Below are positions 8,860-17,697 of a DNA stretch of 64,000 bases, in pieces. Both the position numbers and the translations under genes were made by a program. The number at the start of each line of letters is the position of its first letter. Within the stretch, counting starts at the first letter, position 1. Source of the DNA: Planctomycetota bacterium (GTDB taxonomy: Bacteria; Planctomycetota; Phycisphaerae; Phycisphaerales; UBA1924); NCBI GenBank assembly GCA_017303555.1, contig JAFLCN010000016.1, positions 1-64,000 on the forward strand, written 5' to 3'. The notes beneath the pieces are model-generated. The model worked only from the letters and a program-made list of their open reading frames with translations, ran no database searches and had not been told where the DNA came from.

Positions 8860-9078
8860 TCAGTACGCGCCGCAGTTTTTCTGGCACGCCTTCGCGGCGT
8901 AGCACGCGTTCGGATACGTCTGGCCGTTCGGGCACGTCACCGGGTTGTACACATCGAGGCAGCGATCCGGCCCGCACTTCGCAGAGGTCATGAATCCGCC
9001 GAGCGAGGCCGTTGCCGTAGCGCCGACGGCAACCACGATCGCGGCGAACGCCAACTTCGAGCTGGACTTCAGGTTCAT
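8860..9078 (-). CDS. Small secreted Kazal-like protein, paralogue
   Basis: 72-aa precursor with a signal peptide (LAFAAIVVAVGATATASLGG) and six cysteines (residues 35, 40, 49, 59, 65, 69). The segment YNPVTCPNGQTYPNACYAA is close to the Kazal signature. The pattern C-x8-C-x9-C-x5-C-x3-C is the same as in the paralogue at 7654-7896. AGGAGG lies 11 nt before the ATG at 9078; an in-frame GTG at 9084 is better spaced and could be the real start. The two genes flank a thioredoxin-like gene and are read in the same direction. Confidence 0.8.
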   Translation of the reverse strand: MNLKSSSKLAFAAIVVAVGATATASLGGFMTSAKCGPDRCLDVYNPVTCPNGQTYPNACYAAKACQKNCGAY

Positions 9079-9268
9079 CTTCACGGGGACCTCCTTTGTA
9101 GTCTGAACTCGGCGTCGCACCGCGCGACGTCGCCCTCGATCAGCGTATTTGTTTTCGGAGGGTTCGCAACCGAGACGTATGCGGCCGCCCGCGAAGCGCC
9201 GTAAAGACTGACTGCGCAATGCCCTGCGGTTCTGTCATGAAGAACCGAATGAAGGACTGAGAAGAGCG

Positions 9269-10978
9269 CTAAATCGCTCCGTGCAGCGCGCCCTCGCGCG
9301 GGAAGGCCGAGCCGATCAGGCCGGGGGCGAGCTGCGATTCACCGTTGAGGAGCGCCGCGCTGGCCGCGGCATCGCTCGCGCTCTGCAGCACGCCGTAAGC
9401 GACTCCGCAGACGACGTGATTGATGTGCTTGAGCTGGCTGAGGATCTCCAGGTGCAGATCGGTGGTCTCCAGCGATTGCTGGCTTCCCTTCTGCAGCCGG
9501 TCGTAATGCTTTTCGCGGAGCGAGATCTCGTGATCGCGCATCCGCGTCTTGTGTTCGAGGAGCTTGCGGGCCATCTCGGCCGAGTCGGAGACAAAGACAG
9601 CGCTGGCGAGTTCAAGGGTCGCGGTGGTGCCACGGAAGTACTCCTTGAGTTCCTCCCAGCCCTCTTCGCTGAAGCGCACGCCCTTCTTTGATTTCTTGAT
9701 CGCGGCGGAGAGCAGGTTGCGGTCGATCACGTCCCCGATTGTCTCGAGATCGGTGAGGAAGCGGAGCTGCCGGTCGCGGGCCTTGTCGAGCTCCGCCGGG
9801 AGGCCGTCGCCCATCGTGGTAGTGAGATATTTCTTGATCTGCCGATCGAGCCGATCGACCTGATCGTCGCGCACGCGGATCTGCTTGAAGATCTGCTCGT
9901 CGCCCGACTTGAGCGCTTCCCACGCGGCGTCGAGCATGTCCACGATCTCGCGGGTCACAAGGCCGATCTCGCGCTTGCTCTGGGTCAGCGCTACCGCGGG
10001 TTCGTCGGGCCAGCGGCTCGCGCGGAGTGCGCCGGAAGCTCCCGCCATTCCCGAGCTGCCGGTGATCATCGTCGCCAACTTGGCAACCCACGGCAGGAAC
10101 GGGAGCGAGATCAACACGGCGAGCAGATTGAACGCCGTGTGCGCCGTTGCGATGCGGGCCGCGAGCGGGAAGGGGAGCTTCTCCATCCACTGCACCGGAA
10201 GGGGCAAGAGGTAGATGATGATCGCGGCGAGAACGCCCCGGCAGATCGTCACGCCGATCCCGAGGCGGCGCGATTCCATCTGATTCCAGCCCGCAAGCAG
10301 CAGCGTCACGCACAGGCCGAGGTTGGCGCCGACAACGAAGGGCAGCGCAGCGCCGTCGGACATCAGCCGGTCATCGGTCAGGCCCAGGGTCACGATCACC
10401 GCGATGGTCGCGGTGCTCGACTGCGCCGCAACCGTGAGCGCAACGCCGAGTAGGACGAGCACCATCGGGCTGGTCGCGGCCATCTCAAGAAGCTGCGGGA
10501 CTTCTTTCGCTGAAGCAAGAGTCTTGGTCGAATCAGAAATCACCGCGACGCCGAAAAAGAGGAACGCGACCGACAGGATGATCTGCCCGACCGCGCGCAC
10601 CTTTTCGCGGCTGCTGCCCTGGAAGAGCGCGACGCCCACGAGCGCGAGAATCGGTGCCTGGTGGAAAATATCGAATGCGATCAGGTGAACCGTGAGCGTG
10701 ATGCCGACAAAGGCGCCAAGCAGCAGCGCGATCGCTCGGTGCAGAGCCAGTTCGCCATCGCGAACCAGCGTGACGGCCAGGAGGCTGAGCGAGGTGCTGC
10801 TGGGAACGACGGTTCCGATCAGAGCGCCGGCTGCCGCGGCCTTCGGCGCACTCTGCGTCACCCGACCGACCCAGATGTCGAGGCGCTCGCCGACCAGGCG
10901 ATCGAGCCCCTTCCGGAGGAACCGGATCGCAAAGAGCAGGAGTGCTATGCCGCCAGCGGCATGTAGGAACGCGACCAT
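9269..10978 (-). CDS. Na/Pi cotransporter family protein with PhoU-like tail
   Basis: 569 aa. The N-terminal 310 residues carry two inverted-type transport repeats with PSSTSLSLL (about residue 60) and QSSTATIA (about residue 190), typical of the Na/phosphate cotransporter II (NptA/YjbB) family. The C-terminal 200 residues are helical with PhoU-like charged helices (RDDQVDRLDRQIKKYL and RDRQLRFLTDLETIGD). It likely moves phosphate across the inner membrane, with the PhoU part regulating it. The start is the ATG at 10978 (GGAG upstream); the TTG one codon earlier is less likely. No pho genes are adjacent. Confidence 0.9.
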   Translation of the reverse strand: MVAFLHAAGGIALLLFAIRFLRKGLDRLVGERLDIWVGRVTQSAPKAAAAGALIGTVVPSSTSLSLLAVTLVRDGELALHRAIALLLGAFVGITLTVHLIAFDIFHQAPILALVGVALFQGSSREKVRAVGQIILSVAFLFFGVAVISDSTKTLASAKEVPQLLEMAATSPMVLVLLGVALTVAAQSSTATIAVIVTLGLTDDRLMSDGAALPFVVGANLGLCVTLLLAGWNQMESRRLGIGVTICRGVLAAIIIYLLPLPVQWMEKLPFPLAARIATAHTAFNLLAVLISLPFLPWVAKLATMITGSSGMAGASGALRASRWPDEPAVALTQSKREIGLVTREIVDMLDAAWEALKSGDEQIFKQIRVRDDQVDRLDRQIKKYLTTTMGDGLPAELDKARDRQLRFLTDLETIGDVIDRNLLSAAIKKSKKGVRFSEEGWEELKEYFRGTTATLELASAVFVSDSAEMARKLLEHKTRMRDHEISLREKHYDRLQKGSQQSLETTDLHLEILSQLKHINHVVCGVAYGVLQSASDAAASAALLNGESQLAPGLIGSAFPREGALHGAI

Positions 10979-11236
10979 CAACCAAGCTCCATCCTGTGCA
11001 TGAACGCGATGGCCCGCGCCGCCTTGCGCTGCCTCTGGAACGCGTCACGCCCCCGACCGGCCCGATCACTCGGAATCGCGGGCTCTTTTGTGCCGCGCCC
11101 GGCGTCGAGTCGCCCAAACGCGCAAATATCGACCGAACAGGTACTTCGACCCCGTGGGTATCCCATCTTTACCATTTCTTAACACTTGTTCGGGTTCGGG
11201 TCAAGGGATTTTTGCGCTGAGGGCAAAGAAACCGGC

Positions 11237-14077
11237 TCAGGGGTTCGGCGCGAGCGGTGGAGTCGCGGCGTCGGGAGGCGGCGGAGGAGCGGCACCGGAA
11301 TCCGCCGGTTCCGGCGGCGCACCGGACAGGTGCTTGGCGATCCGCGCGTACACGACGCCGACGCAGACCATGAGCAGTCCGAGGCTGACGACGCTCAGCG
11401 CACGCCAGCCCGGCGCGACTCGGGCGAGATCCAGGACAAGCGCTTTGCCGGTAGCGATCGCGAGAAGGCCGAGGCCGCAGCGCCGCACCAGCGGCTCGTT
11501 TCGCCAGAAGCCGACGACGAGGAGGAGAATGGCGAAGAGGCCCCACCAGAGACTCACTGCAGCGCCGCGCGCGGAGACGTCGATCGGCAGCATCTGGGAA
11601 AGGCGCGCGACCTCCAGGCTCGTCGAAGCCCAGACGATCGTTGTCGCGGCCCACCAGCCGAGTGCCTTGGACTTGGCTTCCTGGCCGCTGAGCACCGGCT
11701 TTGAGAGCTTTCGGATCCCGAGGATCGTTCCGGCGAGCGCAAAGGCGATCCACAATCCGGGATGCAGAAGCGGGGGCGCCTTGTAGCCGGTCCAGTTGTC
11801 GGCTCCGAACTTGGCGGTCCAGGTTCCGAGCACCACGAGCCAGACCAGCAGAGCGTGAGCCTCGAACGCCAGTCCCTTCGCGACGCGGGAAAGTGCCAGA
11901 CATCCCCAGCAGATGGCAAGCCATGCGTAGCACAGGCTGGTCGGGCTTGAATCCGCATGGGAGATTCCGAGCACCAGCAGGAACACCCCGGCGCCCGCGA
12001 GGATCTTCGAAACACGGGCCCACGGCGAGGAAACCCTGCCGAACATCCACGCCAGCACGATTGCGACGGCGCTGTTCGCGATGCCCACGAGCATGGACGG
12101 GACCAGCACGAGCCCCGCAAACTCGATTGTGTTCGACCGGCGCACCCACCACGTGAGCGCGAGCGTGCAGGCGGTGGCGACGCCCAGCAAAACGATGGAA
12201 GTGATCCTCAGACCGATGGAGCGCCGGGAGGCTCCGACGAAGCAGTACGCAAGAGTTGTCGCCAGCATCGCGCAGGCCGTTGACTCGTGCGCTGCACGCT
12301 CGTGCATCAGCGAAGAGCCGAGCACGAAGATTCCAAGCCCCAGGCCGAAGTTGGTCGCCACCTCAAGCCATGCAGCGGGGATGAAGTTTGAGCCGCGTCC
12401 ATCCGGTTCCACGCTCGGGAGCGGCGGGTTCCTCCGAATCGCAATCGCGTACACGATCCACGCGATGCCGACTCCGGCGCACGCGCCGGCCCACTCGGTG
12501 AGGTAGAAGCCCAGGATCTCGAAGCCCGGAGCGTTGGGTGCGGTTGCCCACGAGTCGTAGAAAAGGACACGGCCCGCGGCAAAGAGAAGCACCAGGCCGC
12601 TGTAGATGTCGAGCACCTGCGTCCGGAGCCAGCGGGCCGCGCCGAGAGCCGCGAGACCGATCGCCGTGAGGGCGATCGTCTGGGCGAAGCCCGAGAGGGC
12701 AATCGCAACGGTGGCGACCAGGAGTGTTCCGGCGGAAGCGCAGAGCGCCGCCGCGAGTCGTTCACGCTTCGTGGAGGGCCGCGGATTGAGGATTCGCGCG
12801 GGACCAACGAGCAGGCAGGCGAGCACGAACGCGAGCGTGCCGACGACGCCCGGCGCGAGGCTTTCGGGCACGAGATTGTGGGATTGCCGTGCCGCGTAGA
12901 CGCCCAGGGAGGCGGCCCATGCGGAGGTCGAGATGCTCACGACCGGGCGGATGCGAATGCTCGTTGCCTTCTTGAAGAAGTCTTCGGATTCCACCAGGCT
13001 GGGCAGGTCCAGTTCCGAGTATTCGAGCGCCCCGGTGCGGTCCGTCCGGCTCGCGGTCCACGAGCTTTCCGCGTGGAAGAGCAGCCAGGCACCGCCGAGC
13101 ATCAGGAGCCCGATCCGTGGAGCATCGTCGGCGAACTGGGTGATCCAGCCAGCTCCGAGCAGCAGCGTCGCCGCCGCGGCAAACCAGCGGCAAGTCGAGA
13201 ACGTGCCGCCCTTGGTGATCGCGAGCAATTGTCCGACAACCAGAAGCGCGAGCCAATACAGAGGCAGGTACACATACCCCGCGTTCCCGCTGCTGGCGAT
13301 AAACGGCGCGATGTACGCGCCGATCAACGAGACCAGACCGACGACGCTGAGGCTTGTGATCGCGCTGATGGCGAGCCCTATACCCGCAACTCCCGCAAGC
13401 ACCAGAAGCGTCGCACCCGGCGACAGCAGTTCGTACAGCGCGTACGCGGCATACGACGAGATGTAGAGCGAGCCAAGCCCCGCGGCCGTCAGGCCGACCG
13501 AAGCCCAGTCGTTGACTTTCCGACGCGCCCATTCGCCCGTACCGAGGAGAGCGATGCCGAAAAGCCCACCCATGGCGCAGCGAGCCCACCCGGGTATCTG
13601 ACCAAGCCATCCCTGTTTGACCGCGTACTGCACGAAGAGCGCCACGCCGATCGTGACGACCAGGCCGCCGGCGAGCGCGTACCAACGGCCCGCCACGAGG
13701 CTTTCCAGCTTTGCCCAGTCGATGGCGGGTGTGTTGTTCGCTTTCTCGAGCCGCTCCTGCCATTCGCGTTCGGCCTGTTCCCTGAGGCGCTGCTGGGCGG
13801 CGATTCGAGCCCGGCGTCGTACGTCGGCCTCGGGCTCCGGTGCGCTCTCGGCGACGGGTTCGGTTTCGCCCAACGTGCTTGCCGCGGGCGACGGTTCCGT
13901 GTGCCACGGGGCCGGGTCTGCCACGAGGAAGGCAGGAAGCGGCGCTGGCGGTTCCGCGGGAGTACGTTCGCCGGGCGTAGTCGCTGGTGGCAAGCTCTGG
14001 CCGAGCGACTGCTCGATTGCTTCGAGACGACGCTCGATCGCTTCAAGGCGACTCTCCAGATTTCGATGCAAGGCCAC
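11237..14077 (-). CDS. DUF2339-type large membrane protein
   Basis: 946 aa. An N-terminal coiled coil (repeats of ESRLEAIERRLEAIEQ type, residues 6-28), a Pro/Glu-rich linker, a basic helix (RRRARIAAQQRLREQAEREW) and then about 25 hydrophobic helices to the end, with the first pair around GGLVVTIGVALFVQYAVKQGWL. This matches the DUF2339 family of predicted membrane proteins; function unknown. The annotated start is a GTG. GGGAGG directly before it is better spaced for a TTG two codons later (14071). A TAGTAT hexamer farther upstream could be the -10 element. Confidence 0.85.
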   Translation of the reverse strand: MALHRNLESRLEAIERRLEAIEQSLGQSLPPATTPGERTPAEPPAPLPAFLVADPAPWHTEPSPAASTLGETEPVAESAPEPEADVRRRARIAAQQRLREQAEREWQERLEKANNTPAIDWAKLESLVAGRWYALAGGLVVTIGVALFVQYAVKQGWLGQIPGWARCAMGGLFGIALLGTGEWARRKVNDWASVGLTAAGLGSLYISSYAAYALYELLSPGATLLVLAGVAGIGLAISAITSLSVVGLVSLIGAYIAPFIASSGNAGYVYLPLYWLALLVVGQLLAITKGGTFSTCRWFAAAATLLLGAGWITQFADDAPRIGLLMLGGAWLLFHAESSWTASRTDRTGALEYSELDLPSLVESEDFFKKATSIRIRPVVSISTSAWAASLGVYAARQSHNLVPESLAPGVVGTLAFVLACLLVGPARILNPRPSTKRERLAAALCASAGTLLVATVAIALSGFAQTIALTAIGLAALGAARWLRTQVLDIYSGLVLLFAAGRVLFYDSWATAPNAPGFEILGFYLTEWAGACAGVGIAWIVYAIAIRRNPPLPSVEPDGRGSNFIPAAWLEVATNFGLGLGIFVLGSSLMHERAAHESTACAMLATTLAYCFVGASRRSIGLRITSIVLLGVATACTLALTWWVRRSNTIEFAGLVLVPSMLVGIANSAVAIVLAWMFGRVSSPWARVSKILAGAGVFLLVLGISHADSSPTSLCYAWLAICWGCLALSRVAKGLAFEAHALLVWLVVLGTWTAKFGADNWTGYKAPPLLHPGLWIAFALAGTILGIRKLSKPVLSGQEAKSKALGWWAATTIVWASTSLEVARLSQMLPIDVSARGAAVSLWWGLFAILLLVVGFWRNEPLVRRCGLGLLAIATGKALVLDLARVAPGWRALSVVSLGLLMVCVGVVYARIAKHLSGAPPEPADSGAAPPPPPDAATPPLAPNP

Positions 14078-14204
14078 CTCCCGGAAGTGTTAGTAAATAC
14101 TAGTTTGTGAGCGGGGGCAAATCAACCGCGAATTGTGAGGTCGGGTGGGCGAGTGGGAATGGTGCCGCAAGACTACCTTGTCGTACAGAACGGGAGGAAC
14201 GTCG

Positions 14205-14942
14205 ATGCCGAGCCCAAACCGTCCGGTCGAGACCACGATCAAGTTGTACGACGGCGACGCCGAGGCGCTGATTCGCGCCGATCAGTCGCCGGATCGCATC
14301 AGCCTGCTTCCCGGCGCGGGGGGCAAGCTGTCCAGCGGGCAGCGACTGCGCATCCTCTGGGGACAGGACATGCTCCGCGACATCCTGGACGGACGGTACC
14401 GCACCGTCGTCTGCGGCGTGAACGATCAGGACAACTCACACGGCATCATCGCGCAGTTGTGCGAGCTTGTGGCGACGAGCCAGTGGTCGAGCCGCTCGGT
14501 GACGAGCTACGCCAAGCTGTTCCAGGAATCGGTCGCGGTACACGCGGCGCACGATCGCGAGCCGTATGTGCTCAAGTTCGATCTAGACAGCGTGCTGATC
14601 CTCGCGCTCCTGCGGCCGCGCGGGCGGGATCACTTCACGAGCGACGATCTCTCGCGCGGATTTGTCACGGTGAACAAGATGCTGGCCGATCGGCGCGATC
14701 GCCTGCCGGTCTGCACCGTCAGCTTCCTCAACGCGCGAGCCAACAAGCTGGTGAACGGCGGATCGGGGCCCGGCGCGGCGTCCGAACCGAGCTTCGAGAG
14801 CGTGCTGAAGACGATGTATCACGCGGGATTCCGGGGAGATGTGTACACGTCGCCCGCGATGTGGAAGTTTGGGAATGTCGGCGTCTTCCCGAGCTATCCG
14901 TTCCCGGAAGGCGTCGAACGCATGCGCGACGGCAGCAGCTAA
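14205..14942 (+). CDS. Conserved-looking protein of unknown function
   Basis: Not recognised. 245 aa, soluble, no signal peptide or membrane segment. Notable stretches are RLRILWGQDMLRDILDGRYR, TVVCGVNDQDNSHGI and the final FRGDVYTSPAMWKFG. Codon use matches the neighbours. GGGAGGA at 14192-14198 is ideally spaced for the ATG at 14205. It diverges from the DUF2339 gene, with a 127-bp gap. Confidence 0.75.
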   Translation: MPSPNRPVETTIKLYDGDAEALIRADQSPDRISLLPGAGGKLSSGQRLRILWGQDMLRDILDGRYRTVVCGVNDQDNSHGIIAQLCELVATSQWSSRSVTSYAKLFQESVAVHAAHDREPYVLKFDLDSVLILALLRPRGRDHFTSDDLSRGFVTVNKMLADRRDRLPVCTVSFLNARANKLVNGGSGPGAASEPSFESVLKTMYHAGFRGDVYTSPAMWKFGNVGVFPSYPFPEGVERMRDGSS

Positions 14943-15257
14943 GCGATGCTGCGCAACAGGCGGGTGCCGCGCTCCGTGTGAAGAAAATACACAAAGACAG
15001 GAGTTCACCGCAGAGCCGCAGAGAGCGCGGAGAGAACCGAAGGAATTGAGTCGGATTGGTTCGAGGCAGGCGTGGTGCTTCGGTGGGCTTTGGAGGCCTT
15101 TGCGTCTCTTCTGGGTTCGCTGCGACTCCGCCGCGGCGGGTCTGGCGACCTGCGGTGAAGTTGCTCCCAGATGCACAACTCGCGCGAGAGGGCCACGGGG
15201 CGGGTTGAGGCGGCGGACGATTCCGCTATTTTCCAGTGCTTCAGACAGGAGGATTTC
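14943..15257. other. Intergenic region with an inverted repeat element
   Basis: No gene seen in 315 bases. It contains the element at 15004-15159, whose two ends are 7-9 bp periodic CGCAGAG/CTCTGCG-type repeats in opposite orientation. Confidence 0.6.
15004..15159. repeat. Inverted pair of CGCAGAG-type repeats
   Basis: The left end TTCACCGCAG (15004-15013) and right end CTGCGGTGAA (15150-15159) are exact reverse complements. Inside the left arm CGCAGAG recurs at 15009 and 15017, then GCGCGGAG at 15025. The right arm has a more worn copy in the reverse direction. It could be a degraded miniature mobile or hairpin element. Confidence 0.6.
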
Positions 15258-15992
15258 ATGACGATCGCAAAGTCTTCTTTTCTTGCCCTGACGATCTGTT
15301 TTCCGGCGGCTTTGGGTTCAACGACGGAAAATGCCTTTCTGGCCGAGGCTGGGTCGGAACAGTCTTCCGAGAACTTGAACCAGCGGGTGGGCGAACTGGT
15401 CGCGAATCTGCGGAAGAGCCGCGAGGCGATCAAGAAGTACGAGTGGATCGAGACGACCACGGTCAGCCTGAACGGAGAGCAGAAGGCGCAGTTCGAGAAG
15501 CGCTGCTACTACGGGGCCGACGGCAAGGTCGAGAAGGTGATGATGACGCAGCCCGCGCCGCCGGAGCGCAAGCGCGGGCTTCGGGGCCTGATCGCAGAGA
15601 AGAAAAAGGCCGAGCTTTCGGATGAAATGAAGCAGGCGGTAGAGACGCTGCATCAGTACGTGCCGCCCGCCCACGACCAGATCGAGGCGTGCAAGGCCGC
15701 GGGGAACGCATCGATCGATGTGGTCGATCCGGGCAAGCGGGTGAGGCTGAATTTCAAGGATTACAAGATGCCGGGCGACAAGCTGAGCATCGAGGTTGAT
15801 CTCACGAACAACCGCCCGGCGACGCTGGCGGTCGCGAGCTATCTGGACACGCCGGCGAAGCCGCTGAATTGCAACGTGACCTTTGGCACGCTCGATGACG
15901 GCACGACGTATGCCGAAGAAACGACGCTGAATCTCGAGAAGCAGGGCGTCAGGGTGGTGGTGGAGAATTCGGGTTATCGCAAGCAGCCGTAG
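15258..15992 (+). CDS. Exported protein, possibly LolA-like fold
   Basis: 244 aa with a signal peptide (MTIAKSSFLALTICFPAALG). The mature part begins with a helical segment followed by KYEWIETTTVSLNGEQKAQF and alternates strand-like segments ending VRVVVENSGYRKQP. The pattern is loosely like outer-membrane lipoprotein-sorting (LolA-like) folds found in secreted planctomycete proteins, but I cannot assign a function. GGAGGA at about 15249-15254 fixes the ATG at 15258. Convergent with the next gene, 3 bp apart. Confidence 0.75.
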   Translation: MTIAKSSFLALTICFPAALGSTTENAFLAEAGSEQSSENLNQRVGELVANLRKSREAIKKYEWIETTTVSLNGEQKAQFEKRCYYGADGKVEKVMMTQPAPPERKRGLRGLIAEKKKAELSDEMKQAVETLHQYVPPAHDQIEACKAAGNASIDVVDPGKRVRLNFKDYKMPGDKLSIEVDLTNNRPATLAVASYLDTPAKPLNCNVTFGTLDDGTTYAEETTLNLEKQGVRVVVENSGYRKQP

Positions 15993-15995
15993 GCG

Positions 15996-16817
15996 TCACG
16001 ATAGTTCGAGCCCGTCCCACGCCAGCATCATCCGTTCGGGCAGGTCTTTTTGCGTTTCCGCGTGGGCGATGTCGTGCGTCATGTGCACGAAATAGGTTTG
16101 TTCCGCACCGACTTCGTGCGCGATGCTCACCGCCTGGCCGATCGTCAGGTGCGTGGGGTGATGCCTGTGGCGCAGCGCATCAAGAACCAGCGTGCGCACG
16201 CCCCGGAGCTGCGGCCAGGTTTCCGGAGGAATCGCCGAGACGTCGGTCAGGTAGGCCAGGGGCAGGATGGAGCCGGCCGAATCGCCGGCGGACTCGATCC
16301 GAAACCCCGCGATAGGCAGCCGCCCGTGCAGCACGCGCAGCGGCGTGAACCGCACGCCGTGCAACTCGACCGCTTTACCGATCTCCAGCGGCCACGCAAT
16401 AAGCGTCGCCACGAAACTCTGGTTGATGTTCTTTTCGCTCTCGAAGATGTGGCCGAAGATCCGCTTCAGGAAAGTCATGGTGTGGGGCTCGGCATAGACA
16501 TCGATCGCCTGCCCCTGCATCGCGTTGTAGCGGCGCACCTCATCCAGCCCGAACGTGTGATCGACGTGGTTGTGCGTGTAGAAGATCGCGTCGAGCCGCT
16601 TGATCCCGAACCGAAGCGCCTGCTGACGCAGGTCGGGGCTGGTGTCGATGAGCACCGTTCGCGGCTTGCCGGAGTCGTCGATCCACTCGACCGCTGCGCT
16701 CGTGCGCAATCGGTTGTCCTTCGGATCGCCGCTGGTGCACACAGCGCAGTCGCATCCGATCACCGGAATCCCGCTCGATGTGCCGGTGCCGAGGAACTTG
16801 AACTTGAAATCGCGCAC
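15996..16817 (-). CDS. MBL-fold hydrolase, PhnP-type
   Basis: 273-aa metallo-beta-lactamase fold enzyme. It opens with FKFLGTGTSSGIPVIGCDC, as in PhnP (phosphoribosyl cyclic phosphodiesterase) relatives. The metal-binding motif THNHVDHTFGLDE is at about residues 81-93, with a further His in MTHDIAH near the C-terminus. The substrate is likely a cyclic phosphodiester or tRNA-like phosphodiester; no phn genes are nearby, so the substrate stays open. The start is a GTG with no clear Shine-Dalgarno site. The methyltransferase gene at 16847 lies upstream in the same direction, 29 bp away. Confidence 0.88.
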   Translation of the reverse strand: MRDFKFKFLGTGTSSGIPVIGCDCAVCTSGDPKDNRLRTSAAVEWIDDSGKPRTVLIDTSPDLRQQALRFGIKRLDAIFYTHNHVDHTFGLDEVRRYNAMQGQAIDVYAEPHTMTFLKRIFGHIFESEKNINQSFVATLIAWPLEIGKAVELHGVRFTPLRVLHGRLPIAGFRIESAGDSAGSILPLAYLTDVSAIPPETWPQLRGVRTLVLDALRHRHHPTHLTIGQAVSIAHEVGAEQTYFVHMTHDIAHAETQKDLPERMMLAWDGLELS

Positions 16818-16846
16818 GAGCTTTGTGTCGGTGGGGTGAGGGAAGG

Positions 16847-17584
16847 TCAGTGCTTGGTCTGCTGCATCGGGATGCCCTCGACCAGAAGCGGATTGTCGAG
16901 CGGTTTATGCGATCCGATGAAGATCGAACGCGTCAGGGGTGTGCCCGATTCCTTGGCTTCCCAGTCGGTGATGAAGTTCTTCCAGTTCGGCTGCGTCTTG
17001 GGCATGTAGACATGCGGGAAGTGACGCTTCAACTGGTTGTAGATCCACGGGCGTGTGGGCCTGCATCCGGTGCCGTGCATCGCCTGCGAGTAGTGGGCCT
17101 TTTCTTCCTTGACGAGGTTGATCGCCTCTTCCGAACCCATCGAGACGCAGGTCTCGAGCAGGAACAGTTCCTTTGCGAAGGGCGCGAGGTATTCGAGCGA
17201 TTCCTTCGGATTCGCGAGGTGGTAGAGCACGCCGAAGTTGAAGACGATGTCGTAGCGCTCGGTGCGGGGCAGATTGCTCGTGGCCGGGTGTTCCAGATCG
17301 AGGAAGAAGAACCGCAGCCCGGTCATCTCCTTCTCGAATCGCCATTTCAGCATCGCCAGGTTTTCCGGCCGGCTGTCGGTCACGTCGAGCGTGCAGCCTC
17401 GGTCCAGGAAGAACGTGGTCAGGTCGCCGATGCCCGCCGAGATTTCGAGAATGCGCTTGTTCTTCAGGGGCAGATTCAGGCTTGCCAGGTGCTCCATCAC
17501 GCGGAAGGTGTGGCGCAGGTACCACCAGGAATGGAAGTCCGAACGCGGATCCTTCTGGTTGTCCCATGCCGCTATCGGTCTCAT
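16847..17584 (-). CDS. Class I SAM-dependent methyltransferase
   Basis: 245 aa. Motif I is KRILEISAGIGDLTTFFLDR (about residues 42-60), followed by an acidic residue in the DVTDSRPENL strand and a motif-IV-like YDIVFNFGVLYHLANP. This is a Rossmann-fold methyltransferase of unknown substrate. GGAGG 7 nt upstream supports the ATG at 17584; a longer form starting upstream would begin with an unlikely Gly run encoded by that site. It is followed by the PhnP-type gene and preceded by guaB, all on the same strand, so the three may be co-transcribed. Confidence 0.85.
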   Translation of the reverse strand: MRPIAAWDNQKDPRSDFHSWWYLRHTFRVMEHLASLNLPLKNKRILEISAGIGDLTTFFLDRGCTLDVTDSRPENLAMLKWRFEKEMTGLRFFFLDLEHPATSNLPRTERYDIVFNFGVLYHLANPKESLEYLAPFAKELFLLETCVSMGSEEAINLVKEEKAHYSQAMHGTGCRPTRPWIYNQLKRHFPHVYMPKTQPNWKNFITDWEAKESGTPLTRSIFIGSHKPLDNPLLVEGIPMQQTKH

Positions 17585-17697
17585 GCCGCCGCCTCCGCCC
17601 ATGGTGGTTGTCGTGAAGGTTTGGAAGTTCTGCACACTCGATCTCCTGCGACCCGGTTGCCGGCATGCTCCGGCAACCAACCCCGCATTCTTCGCGT

